A DNA stretch of 64,000 bases from the NCBI GenBank assembly GCA_019352875.1, contig JAAAFW010000006.1, positions 1,802,713 through 1,866,712 of the forward strand, read 5' to 3'. The notes below the pieces were generated by a model. That model was not told where the DNA came from, did not search any database, and worked only from the letters and a program-made list of their open reading frames with translations. Both the position numbers and the translations under genes were made by a program. Source of the stretch: Pedobacter cryoconitis (GTDB lineage: Bacteria; Bacteroidota; Bacteroidia; Sphingobacteriales; Sphingobacteriaceae). Shown piece after piece: positions 56,434 through 64,000 of the stretch. Position 1 is the first letter of the stretch, and the number at the start of each line of letters is the position of its first letter.

Positions 56434-57807
56434 ATGTTAGAATCATTAAAAAAAATATTTTCTGGAAACGAAGGCGATATGCCGGTTTCTCCGGGTAGTA
56501 AACCTGATATTTCAAGGGAAAAATCGGCAGAACTTTATGAAAAGGCAAAAACGTATTTTCCAGGCGGGGTTAATTCTCCGGTAAGGGCATTCAAATCTGT
56601 TTATGGTACTCCGCTTTTTATTCAAAAGGGGGATGGATGCTTTGTATGGGACGCTGATGGAAACCAGTTTATTGATTTCTGTGCGAGCTGGGGACCGCTT
56701 ATTCTGGGACATAACCCGCCAAAGGTAAGAGAGAAGGTTATTGAAACCATGCAGAATGGGATGAGTTTTGGTGCACCAACCGCCCTGGAAAATGAATTGG
56801 CAGAACTTATTATAAAAAACAACAGGTTTGTAGAAAAAATCCGCTTTACCAGTTCTGGTACAGAGGCTGTGATGTCTGCAATCCGCCTGGCCAGGGGATA
56901 TACTAAGAGAGATAAAATTCTGAAATTTGAAGGTTGTTATCACGGTCATAGCGACTCTTTATTAGTTAAAGCTGGTTCTGGGTTAGTTACTTTTGGCGAA
57001 ACGTCTTCGCTTGGTGTTCCTAAATCTTTCGCTGAGGAAACTATTGTTATCCCTTTGAATGATACCGAGGCTCTTAAACAAGCTTTTGATCAGTTTAAAG
57101 GTCAGCTTGCAGCGGTTATTATCGAAGGTATCCCGGCAAATAATGGTTTGCTGATGCAGGAAAAATCTTATGTAGAATTTCTTCAGCAGATCTGTAATGA
57201 AAATGGCACGCTATTAATTTTTGATGAGGTAATTACAGGTTTCCGGATCGGATTTGAAGGTGCTGCAGGTTATTATGGTATAAAACCAGATATCGTAACT
57301 TACGGAAAGATCCTAGGTGGCGGTCTTCCTGTGGGTATGTATGGGGCATCTGCTGAAATAATGGGGCATATTTCTCCTGACGGCGGTGTTTATCAGGCAG
57401 GTACATTGTCTGGTAACCCGGTTGCAATGGCTGCAGGTATAGCGCAGCTTACAGAGCTGTTGCGTTCAGGATTCTATAAGGAGCTTAATAATAAAGCTGC
57501 TGAGTTTGCGGAAAGTATTCAGCGTTTCGCAACAACCAGAAACTATAAATTTAAAGTATTCCATGTTGGTTCTATTTTCTGGTTTGCTTTCACAGATAAA
57601 GAACATATCCGTTGCGCTGAAGACATTGATCCTGCAAGTATGGAGAAATTTAAAATTATGCATCGTGAACTTTTAAACCGTGGTATCTATCTGGGTCCGT
57701 CTGGTTATGAAGTTGGCTTTGTGTCTGCGGCTCATACTAAAATAGAACTTGAAAAGGCAAAACGTGCTATTTTGGAAGCTTTGGATATTGTGTTCAGAAA
57801 TAAATAA
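56434..57807 (+). CDS. hemL: Glutamate-1-semialdehyde 2,1-aminomutase
   Basis: A 457-residue PLP enzyme making 5-aminolevulinate. PLP lysine is in YGKILGGGLPVGMYG, and FPGGVNSPVRAF, TSSGTEAVMSAIRLARG and FDEVITGFR are family motifs. The start at 56434, one base after the hemB stop, leaves about 30 extra N-terminal residues compared with typical family members; M16 at 56479 would give the usual length. An upstream in-frame start at 56356 lies inside hemB and is rejected. Confidence 0.95.
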   Translation: MLESLKKIFSGNEGDMPVSPGSKPDISREKSAELYEKAKTYFPGGVNSPVRAFKSVYGTPLFIQKGDGCFVWDADGNQFIDFCASWGPLILGHNPPKVREKVIETMQNGMSFGAPTALENELAELIIKNNRFVEKIRFTSSGTEAVMSAIRLARGYTKRDKILKFEGCYHGHSDSLLVKAGSGLVTFGETSSLGVPKSFAEETIVIPLNDTEALKQAFDQFKGQLAAVIIEGIPANNGLLMQEKSYVEFLQQICNENGTLLIFDEVITGFRIGFEGAAGYYGIKPDIVTYGKILGGGLPVGMYGASAEIMGHISPDGGVYQAGTLSGNPVAMAAGIAQLTELLRSGFYKELNNKAAEFAESIQRFATTRNYKFKVFHVGSIFWFAFTDKEHIRCAEDIDPASMEKFKIMHRELLNRGIYLGPSGYEVGFVSAAHTKIELEKAKRAILEALDIVFRNK

Positions 57808-57837
57808 TTTAATTATCTTTAAAGAGGATTATATCAA

Positions 57838-58704
57838 TTGAAGAAATCAATTATCATATTTTACTTTCTGCTGCTCTATTCACTGGTTCAGCTGATCTCA
57901 TGGGGAACGCTCGTTGTAAAACTTCAGCCCTCGCGCATGGCTATGGTTATGGGGGAGGGATCTGTGTTTCTTTTTATGTTGGGCGTAGGTGCTTATTTTC
58001 TGCATAAATCCATCAAAAAGGAAGATAAACTCCGCGAACAACAACAAAATTTCCTGTTATCTGTTACTCATGAGTTAAAGTCTCCTTTAGCTGCAATTAA
58101 GTTATCCCTTCAGACTATCGTGAAACGTGACCTGGATAAAGCTCGTCAGACTTCATTACTGAACAATTCGCTAAAGGATATAGAAAGGTTGGATGACCTG
58201 GTTGAAAATATGCTGTTGGCTACTAAAATTGAAAACAGGTCTTATTCTTTTCCTGCAGAGGAGTTTGATTTATCTGAACTGGTTACTAAAATCACTGATA
58301 GGCTTCAGATCCACTCCTGTGGTTGTGAACAGGTGATTACCCCTTTTATTGAGCCTAAGATTATTATCACGGGAGACCCGTTTGCACTTTCATCAGTGGT
58401 TAATAATTTGGTTGAAAATGCCGTTAAATATTCCGGAGAATGTGCTGAAATCACTGTAGAACTTAAAATGCAGGATGGACATGCTTTTCTTAGTGTAGGT
58501 GATAAAGGCCCGGGTATTCCGGATGACGAAAAAATGCTCATATTTGATAAGTTTTATAGGGTAGGTCAGGAACATACACGGAAAGCAAAGGGAACTGGAC
58601 TTGGCTTGTTTATAGTAAAGGAAGTACTACAGCGGCATGATGCCGACATTAGCGTTAAAGACAATGTACCACAGGGTACAATTTTTGAAATTACATTTAG
58701 TTGA
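57838..58704 (+). CDS. Sensor histidine kinase
   Basis: A 288-residue membrane kinase starting at TTG 57838, after a purine-rich AAAGAGG. Two membrane segments (residues ~4-30 and ~40-58) enclose a short periplasmic loop of only about 15 residues; there is no HAMP domain. The phosphorylated histidine is H78 in SVTHELKSP, and the ATP-binding domain shows NNLVENAVKYSG, DKGPGIPD and GTGLGLFIVKEV. The short loop argues against a large extracellular ligand; it could sense membrane state or a partner. Its gene overlaps the response-regulator frame end, and both lie inside the heme cluster. Confidence 0.93.
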   Translation: MKKSIIIFYFLLLYSLVQLISWGTLVVKLQPSRMAMVMGEGSVFLFMLGVGAYFLHKSIKKEDKLREQQQNFLLSVTHELKSPLAAIKLSLQTIVKRDLDKARQTSLLNNSLKDIERLDDLVENMLLATKIENRSYSFPAEEFDLSELVTKITDRLQIHSCGCEQVITPFIEPKIIITGDPFALSSVVNNLVENAVKYSGECAEITVELKMQDGHAFLSVGDKGPGIPDDEKMLIFDKFYRVGQEHTRKAKGTGLGLFIVKEVLQRHDADISVKDNVPQGTIFEITFS

Positions 58705-58709
58705 TTGTT

Positions 58710-59417
58710 ATGCAACAGAAATTAAGAATCTTATTGGTCGAAGATGAAGACCACTTATTAGACGCTATCAAATTAAACCTTGAGCTGGAAGGGTATAAAG
58801 TTCATGCCGTAAAAGACGGAAAAACTGCCCTCAAAATATTTAAGGAAGAACGTTTCAACCTGATTATTCTGGATGTGATGCTTCCTGAAATGGATGGTTT
58901 CCAGGTATGTGAAACTATCAGATTAGAAAATACAGAAGTTCCTATCCTCTTTTTAACAGCTAAAAACACTAGTGAAGACCGTGTGATGGGCCTTAAAAAA
59001 GGGGCAGATGATTATCTGGTGAAGCCATTTAATCTGGAAGAGCTAATCCTTCGTGTAGGTATTTTGGTGAAACGCAGTATGAAATCTGATGACCTGAAAG
59101 AATTGAATTCTTACAAAATTGGTGATAAGACCATTTATTTTAACTCATTTGAACTAAAGCAGGACGATGGTGTTATTGTTCCTTTAACAAAGAAGGAAAC
59201 AATGCTGTTGAAATTATTGATTGAGCGTAAGAACGAAGCGGTATCTCGTGAGCAAATTCTGGAAACGGTTTGGAATTATGATGTTTATCCTTCTACAAGG
59301 ACAATTGACAATTTTATATTGACTTTCCGTAAATATTTCGAGCCGGATCAGAAGAACCCGGTTTATTTTCATTCTATACGTGGTGTAGGCTATAAATTCA
59401 CGGATATTCATAGCTAA
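58710..59417 (+). CDS. OmpR-family response regulator
   Basis: A 235-residue DNA-binding regulator starting at ATG 58710 (MQQKLRILL), 5 bp after the kinase stop. The receiver has the acidic pair E11/D12 and the phosphorylated aspartate D55 in ILDVMLPEMDG, T and K of the switch in LFLTAKN and LVKPFN. Residues ~135-232 form the winged-helix output domain, ending in SIRGVGYKFT. It is the partner of the preceding kinase. Its targets are not visible. Confidence 0.95.
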   Translation: MQQKLRILLVEDEDHLLDAIKLNLELEGYKVHAVKDGKTALKIFKEERFNLIILDVMLPEMDGFQVCETIRLENTEVPILFLTAKNTSEDRVMGLKKGADDYLVKPFNLEELILRVGILVKRSMKSDDLKELNSYKIGDKTIYFNSFELKQDDGVIVPLTKKETMLLKLLIERKNEAVSREQILETVWNYDVYPSTRTIDNFILTFRKYFEPDQKNPVYFHSIRGVGYKFTDIHS

Positions 59418-59932
59418 TGTTTAACGCTACCGGCAGATATATTCTGATGGCAGTTTTTGCAATTGCCGCAGGCATAAGCCTCTATTACGAACAACATCAG
59501 CTGGCTGCACTGGCAGGGCTGATGTTTTTGTTTATAATCTGGAGTCATTTTAAGAGCAGTTCGATATTGATGGCCTCCAAAAGTTTTAAAAATGGTGATT
59601 ATACACGTGCCTCAATTTTATTGGCTGAAGTAGCTGATCCCGATCGTCTTTCAAAAAATAGAAGAGGCTATTATGAATTCATGATGGCTAATATTGCGTT
59701 GAAAAATGGTGATTATCAATCAGCAGAAATGCATTTTCAGATAGCCAGCCGTTTTCCGCTCGGAACAAAAACTGATAAGTCTTTCGTGCTTATCCATCTT
59801 GCAAATCTTGCATTGCGCAAAAAGGATAAAGTCAGAACCCTGGCCTATGCAGAGAAAGCAAGCGAACTGGCCAATACAGAAAGAGCTAAAGAGATAGTCC
59901 AGAAACTCCTCAAAGAAGCAAATAACTTATAA
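59417..59932 (+). CDS. Membrane-anchored TPR-like protein
   Basis: A 171-residue protein whose ATG overlaps the regulator stop (TAATG), so translation is probably coupled. One or two membrane segments at residues ~5-45 are followed by helix pairs (DYTRASILLAEVADP, NIALKNGDYQSAEMHFQIASRF, ANLALRKKDKVRTLAYAEKA) of a tetratricopeptide type. No enzymatic motif is seen. It may be an accessory to the kinase or the heme genes; this is inference. Confidence 0.7.
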   Translation: MFNATGRYILMAVFAIAAGISLYYEQHQLAALAGLMFLFIIWSHFKSSSILMASKSFKNGDYTRASILLAEVADPDRLSKNRRGYYEFMMANIALKNGDYQSAEMHFQIASRFPLGTKTDKSFVLIHLANLALRKKDKVRTLAYAEKASELANTERAKEIVQKLLKEANNL

Positions 59933-59946
59933 TAATAAACATAAGG

Positions 59947-59964
59947 CCTGCTGTGATAAGCAGG
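59947..59964 (+). other. Small hairpin before hemE
   Basis: CCTGCT (59947-59952) pairs with AGCAGG (59959-59964) in the 67-bp gap between the TPR gene and hemE. There is no T-run, so it may be an mRNA-processing or attenuation feature, or chance. Confidence 0.3.
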
Positions 59965-59999
59965 TCAATTCAAAACGCTAATCAACAAATTACTATCAG

Positions 60000-61022
60000 A
60001 TGAACACTTTATTTTTAGATGCGGCATGGTCCAGACAAACAGAACGTCCACCGGTATGGATGATGCGCCAGGCTGGTCGTTTTATGCCTGAATACTGGGA
60101 GATCAAAAACAAGTATTCATTCCTGGAAATGTGCAAAACACCTGAAATCGCTGCAGATGTTACTATGCTGCCTGTTGACTTACTAGGCATTGACGCCGCT
60201 ATTTTATTCTGCGACATCCTGGTTACAGGTGAAGCAATGGGCGGGGATTTAAGCTTTACCCAGGGCGTAGGTCCAAGGTTTGCAAATCCGGTCAGAAATA
60301 TGAAGGATGTTGAAAATCTAAATGTAGATTGCCTGGATGAGCTGCAATACGTGGCAGATGCCATTAAAGTTATTCAGCAACGCCTCAATGGTAGTATTCC
60401 TTTAATCGGTTTTGCCGGTGCACCGTTTACGGTAATGAGCTACCTCGTTGAGGGAGGTTCATCTAAAGACTTTAAACTCACTAAATTATTTATTCATAAC
60501 CACCCGGAGGTTGCACATCGTCTGCTGGCAAAAATAGCTAAGGTCACGGCTGATTATTTGAACCTTCAGATCGCTGCAGGCGTTAATGCCATTCAGATTT
60601 TTGATAGCTGGGCACTTGCTTTATCCTGGAATGACTACGCAGAGTTTTCTCACCGTTATATTCAGGAGATTATTTCGAATTTAAACCGTAAAGATATTCC
60701 GGTAATTTCGTTCTGTAAAGGAAGTTCCGTTTTTGCGCCGATGATGGCAGAAGCTAAACCAGATGTGATTTCTGTAGATTGGAACGCCGACTTACTTAAT
60801 ATTAAAAATATATTGCCATCGGGAATTGCTGTTCAGGGTAATATGGATCCTCATATTCTCTATGCAGATAAAGCAGTGATTAAGAAGACTATTCACCAGT
60901 TGTTTGAAAGAATGCGTGGGGAGAAAGGTTTTATCTTTAACCTGGGTCATGGCATTATGCCTGATATTCCTTTTGATAATGTGAAATATGCGGTCGATCT
61001 GATTAAAGAATTCCGTTATTAA
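60000..61022 (+). CDS. hemE: Uroporphyrinogen decarboxylase
   Basis: A 340-residue enzyme removing four carboxyl groups from uroporphyrinogen III to give coproporphyrinogen III. Signature motifs are PPVWMMRQAGRFMPEY near the N-terminus (the Arg-containing substrate loop), IFDSWALALSW, and NLGHGIMPDIPFDNV near the C-terminus. It follows the TPR gene and precedes hemJ with a TAATG overlap, so hemE and hemJ are translated together. Confidence 0.97.
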   Translation: MNTLFLDAAWSRQTERPPVWMMRQAGRFMPEYWEIKNKYSFLEMCKTPEIAADVTMLPVDLLGIDAAILFCDILVTGEAMGGDLSFTQGVGPRFANPVRNMKDVENLNVDCLDELQYVADAIKVIQQRLNGSIPLIGFAGAPFTVMSYLVEGGSSKDFKLTKLFIHNHPEVAHRLLAKIAKVTADYLNLQIAAGVNAIQIFDSWALALSWNDYAEFSHRYIQEIISNLNRKDIPVISFCKGSSVFAPMMAEAKPDVISVDWNADLLNIKNILPSGIAVQGNMDPHILYADKAVIKKTIHQLFERMRGEKGFIFNLGHGIMPDIPFDNVKYAVDLIKEFRY

Positions 61023-61570
61023 TGGATCAATACTATTTATATATTCTATCTGTCCATATTATCTTTGTGGTAAGCTGGATGGCAGGCCTGTTTTATATAG
61101 TCCGTCTTTTCATTTATCATACCGAAGCAAATGACAGACCTGAAATGGAAAAAAATATCCTTCAGCAGGAATTTATAAAAATAGAGAAGAAATTATGGAC
61201 TATTATTACTACTCCGGCCATGATCCTAGCGGTCCTGGCCGGAATAGCTATGATTTCAATCAGACCAGGATTACTTTTGACTTCATGGCTTCCTGTTAAG
61301 CTGGGTTTTGTTTTTTTACTGCTGATATATCACTTCAGATGTCAGCATATTATGAAGCAGCTTAGATCTGGCATATTCAAATTAACCTCTTTTAAATTAC
61401 GTTTGTGGAATGAACTGGCTACAGTGTTATTAGTCGCTATTGTATTCACGGTCGTATTAAAAAGTGCAGTTGACTGGTTTTATGGTCTTATAGGGTTGAT
61501 TATATTTTCTGTAGTAATCATGACAGCCGTAAAATTGTATAAAAACTACAGACAAAAAAACAATCAATAA
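61022..61570 (+). CDS. hemJ: Protoporphyrinogen IX oxidase HemJ
   Basis: A 182-residue integral membrane protein of the HemJ/UPF0093 family with four helices. The family start YILSVHIIFVVSWMAGLFYIVRLFIYH (histidines and the Trp-Met-Ala-Gly motif) and the EKKLWTIITTPAMILAVLAG segment are clear. It oxidises protoporphyrinogen to protoporphyrin IX and substitutes for HemG/HemY. The ATG overlaps the hemE stop. The remaining steps (coproporphyrinogen oxidase and ferrochelatase) are not in this window. Confidence 0.9.
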   Translation: MDQYYLYILSVHIIFVVSWMAGLFYIVRLFIYHTEANDRPEMEKNILQQEFIKIEKKLWTIITTPAMILAVLAGIAMISIRPGLLLTSWLPVKLGFVFLLLIYHFRCQHIMKQLRSGIFKLTSFKLRLWNELATVLLVAIVFTVVLKSAVDWFYGLIGLIIFSVVIMTAVKLYKNYRQKNNQ

Positions 61571-61600
61571 GGATTACCGCTCTCCATTTATTCCTTTCCC

Positions 61601-62740
61601 ATGAGATCACTTCTACTCAGTTTTTTCCTACTCTTAAGCATTGCAGGCAGCAGCTATGCGCAATTTAATTCAACTGCAATTGAAAACCGTATCAGACCTG
61701 ACAGTACAGCAACAGGTGAAGTCCATTTGAATTTTTATAATTTCAATTACGTAAGGAATTATGAATATTCTAATCCTTTCCACGATGGATATACCTTGTA
61801 TGGCACACAGTTACAACCTGAACTGGTTTATTATGCACATCCTAACCTTGCTATCGTTATGGGAGCTTATATGCGGAAGGACTTTGGTAATGACAGAGGA
61901 TTATATGATTCGAAATTGTTGTTTGCTTTAAAATATCATAAGAAGGACCTTACCTTAAATTTCGGCTCGCTTGAGGGTGGAATACATCATGGTTATATTG
62001 AACCCTTATGGGACTTTGAAAGACAAATTACTGATCCTATCCAATATGGAACCCAGTTGCTGATTGAAAAGGACAAGTTTAAACTAGATGCATGGATAGC
62101 ATGGCAAAAGATGATTTACAGGGCCTCACCTGTGAAGGAACAGATTATAGGAGGATTGACTACCGAGGTTTCCTTATATAAAAAGAACGGTTGGAATTTA
62201 AGTATACCGGCTCAGTTTATTGCCTACCATAAAGGTGGACAGATTGACCTTGAAAAGGATATTCCTTTGCAGACGCTATTTAATGGAGCAACTGGTTTTA
62301 AAGTATCGAAAGCGACTTACGGACCAGTTAGTTCTATTTATACTTCTAATTATATTGTGGGGTACAAAGATTTCTCACCAACTAAACAACAAGCTTTTCA
62401 GGGAGGATTCGGTTTATGGTTCAATGCCGGAGTGGAGTCAAAATACGGAAGCCTGGCAGCTTCTTACTGGAAGGGTAATAACTTTATGACCATTAAGGGA
62501 ATGCCTTTATACGAGTCAGTTTCATCTAATCTGTATGAATTTGGCTATAAGGAAAGCAGCAGGAGTATTTTCTTATTGCGTTATGCATATCAAAAGGAAC
62601 TTATTCCAAATCTATACCTCGATGTCAGACTTGAACCGCATATAGACCTTGGCACTTCTAGAAAAGAATCCCTGCAGTTTCAGCATTCATTTTTCCTGAC
62701 CTATAAAGAGAATTTCAGACTGTTCAAAGTGAAAAAATAA
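61601..62740 (+). CDS. Outer-membrane beta-barrel protein, unknown
   Basis: A 379-residue exported protein with a signal peptide (cleaved near residue 20, SSYAQ). The mature part has regular alternating aromatic/hydrophobic strands (for example VYYAHPNLAIVMGAYMRKDF, LYLDVRLEPHIDL) and a terminal basic segment. No domain of known function is recognised. It is 30 bp after hemJ and could belong to the same transcript, or serve envelope transport of tetrapyrroles; neither is proven. Confidence 0.65.
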   Translation: MRSLLLSFFLLLSIAGSSYAQFNSTAIENRIRPDSTATGEVHLNFYNFNYVRNYEYSNPFHDGYTLYGTQLQPELVYYAHPNLAIVMGAYMRKDFGNDRGLYDSKLLFALKYHKKDLTLNFGSLEGGIHHGYIEPLWDFERQITDPIQYGTQLLIEKDKFKLDAWIAWQKMIYRASPVKEQIIGGLTTEVSLYKKNGWNLSIPAQFIAYHKGGQIDLEKDIPLQTLFNGATGFKVSKATYGPVSSIYTSNYIVGYKDFSPTKQQAFQGGFGLWFNAGVESKYGSLAASYWKGNNFMTIKGMPLYESVSSNLYEFGYKESSRSIFLLRYAYQKELIPNLYLDVRLEPHIDLGTSRKESLQFQHSFFLTYKENFRLFKVKK

Positions 62741-62800
62741 ATATTCTTATTTGGTTGCAACCTTTTGTACAGTTTGTTCATCTTATCTTTAACTGAACAA

Positions 62801-63370
62801 ATGAAATTGACGCCAAAGATAAACCTAGATAATTTACTGGAGGGATGTAAAGCCGGAGACCGAAAGGCGCAGGAGTTGTTATATAAACAGACTGCGCCCA
62901 AGATGATGGTCGTTTGCATGCGATATGCCCGTGACAGGATGGAGGCCGAAGACGTACTCCAGCTCGGGTATATTAAAGTGTTCGGGAAAATCTCGGAATT
63001 CCGGGGTGTCGGATCGCTGGAAGGGTGGATAAGAAGAATAATGGTAAATACTGCTATTGAAAGTTACAGGAGGAATCTTCGTATGATGAATATCGTTCCG
63101 ATTACTGAAAATGAAGAGCAGATTGCTGCCGATTTTGATTTTAGCAGAATGGGTATGCAAGTATTACTTAAACTCATTCAGGGTTTATCGGATGGAACAA
63201 GGGTAGTATTTAATATGTATGTAATGGAGGGGTTCTCTCACCAGGAAATTGCAGATAGTTTAGGTATTTCTGCTGGTGCCAGTAAATCTCAATTATCAAG
63301 AGCAAGAGCGATTTTGAAGCAGGAAATAATTAAAATGGAGGGTATTGATTATGCAACATATACAGGATAA
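62801..63370 (+). CDS. ECF-type RNA polymerase sigma factor
   Basis: A 189-residue sigma factor with regions 2 (YARDRMEAEDVLQLGYIKVF) and 4 (MEGFSHQEIADSLGISAGASKSQLSRARAILKQ). ATG 62801 is preferred to an upstream in-frame start at 62765, since the -7-like TATCTTTA (62784-62791) lies before it. The gene overlaps the following gene by 20 bp, typical of a sigma/anti-sigma pair. The activating signal is unknown. Confidence 0.92.
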   Translation: MKLTPKINLDNLLEGCKAGDRKAQELLYKQTAPKMMVVCMRYARDRMEAEDVLQLGYIKVFGKISEFRGVGSLEGWIRRIMVNTAIESYRRNLRMMNIVPITENEEQIAADFDFSRMGMQVLLKLIQGLSDGTRVVFNMYVMEGFSHQEIADSLGISAGASKSQLSRARAILKQEIIKMEGIDYATYTG

Positions 63371-64000
63371 AGAGTTCGATCAACGGCTCAGAGATCAGTT
63401 TGAAAATGAAGAAATTCAGTTATCTGCAAACAGCTGGTCAGATCTGGAGCGTGTACTTCATCCTCAAAGCAAAAGAAGAACATCATACAGGAGCCGGTGG
63501 CTTGCGGCAGCATCTGTTTTATTGCTGTCATCTCTAGGAGTATATCTGAGTTCTCATACAGGTGACAGGGTGATGAGTAAAGAAAGATTGGCTTTAAACA
63601 ATCCGGTCAGGGAGGAGCAAACAAGTGTACTTGAGCATAACGAGCAGTTAAATGCCGAAGGCATAAAGGAGAATATCCCGAATAAACCTGCAGACAGAAA
63701 TGTTAATTCTGTAAAAGCTGTTGCGGTATTGAAGGCTGACTCTGAAAAGAATAATATAGAACCGGAATTGCAAGCAGTGTCTCTTACTCCGGAGAAAGAT
63801 GAAATAATTCTAAGTTCATTGCAACCTTCTTCAGAAATTGCTCGTCATGTAGATAACCAAGCGTTATATAAACCTGAGAAATTAGCTGTTTTGCAGGTAC
63901 GGAATGAAGTTATCTCAGATACAGATAATGAAATCGAGGATACACAACAGCAAAGAGGGATTCGTAATGTTGGCGATCTTGTTAATTACGTAGTGGATAA
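63351..64000 (+). CDS. Anti-sigma factor-like membrane protein, partial
   Basis: Starts at ATG 63351 inside the sigma-factor gene and stays open to the window end (216 codons). An N-terminal polar domain with DQRLRDQFENEEIQLSANSW is typical of the sigma-binding part of Bacteroidota anti-sigma factors, then one membrane segment (WLAAASVLLLSSLGVYLSS, residues ~49-67) and a long Glu/Lys-rich, presumably periplasmic part. It probably holds the sigma factor inactive. The C-terminus is cut by the window. Confidence 0.8.
   Translation, partial: MQHIQDKEFDQRLRDQFENEEIQLSANSWSDLERVLHPQSKRRTSYRSRWLAAASVLLLSSLGVYLSSHTGDRVMSKERLALNNPVREEQTSVLEHNEQLNAEGIKENIPNKPADRNVNSVKAVAVLKADSEKNNIEPELQAVSLTPEKDEIILSSLQPSSEIARHVDNQALYKPEKLAVLQVRNEVISDTDNEIEDTQQQRGIRNVGDLVNYVVD

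Noticed and set aside
1..64000. tRNA, rRNA or insertion-sequence genes
   Set aside because: No cloverleaf, rRNA core sequence or transposase signature was seen while reading the intergenic spaces.

Overview
The window is chromosomal DNA from a member of the Bacteroidota, most likely a Sphingobacteriaceae/Pedobacter-type bacterium. The evidence is seen directly: TAnnTTTG-type -7 promoter boxes instead of strong Shine-Dalgarno sites, a TonB receptor with a carboxypeptidase-regulatory N-domain, a lipoprotein TamA homologue (TamL) beside a very large TamB, a HmuY-family lipoprotein, the long form of IspG, a fused HemC-HemD, and low-to-moderate G+C. I see no prophage, insertion sequence, CRISPR array, tRNA or rRNA. 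The region is mostly core chromosome with a few accessory patches.

Layout. 1-9 kb: an outer-membrane Omp85-type barrel with an N-terminal kinase-like domain, a GNAT acetyltransferase, a DUF1015 protein, a fucose-permease-type transporter with an L-fuconolactonase-like hydrolase, and an M28 peptidase lipoprotein. 9-13.7 kb: a divergent metal locus, with a DtxR/MntR-type regulator and TspO-like protein on the minus strand and a TonB receptor and TerC on the plus strand; a DtxR-like palindrome lies between them. 13.8-17.3 kb: a secreted repeat protein, a secreted VOC protein, NhaA, a small membrane protein and a lone receiver domain. 17.4-22 kb: a xylose operon (xylB-xylA-sodium symporter, minus strand) with a readable promoter and operator. 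22-27 kb: fabF, a complex inverted-repeat element, a cupin, a desaturase and a RhlE-type helicase.

27-42 kb: the two topoisomerase IV subunits (parE and parC, plus strand) flank a minus-strand envelope-assembly operon tamB-tamL-yihY and a plus-strand cdd. Both topoisomerase genes end in a convergent partner with overlapping stop codons that sit in the loop of a hairpin. 42-49.4 kb: an unknown lipoprotein divergent from a HmuY-like lipoprotein, a minus-strand mlaE-mlaF-methyltransferase operon and a PspC/LiaF-like/RDD membrane-stress cluster. 49.4-52.3 kb: ispG and a convergent hydrolase. 52.4-61.6 kb: a near-complete heme pathway (hemA, hemCD, hemB, hemL, hemE, hemJ) interrupted by a two-component system and a TPR protein. 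61.6-64 kb: an unknown outer-membrane protein and an ECF sigma/anti-sigma pair, the latter cut by the window end.

The most unusual items are the kinase-like/Omp85 fusion at 387-2924, the Cys-x-x-Cys plug of the TonB receptor in a DtxR-type metal locus, the 34-bp-arm inverted repeat at 23735-23828, and the hairpins that carry the stop codons of both topoisomerase IV genes.
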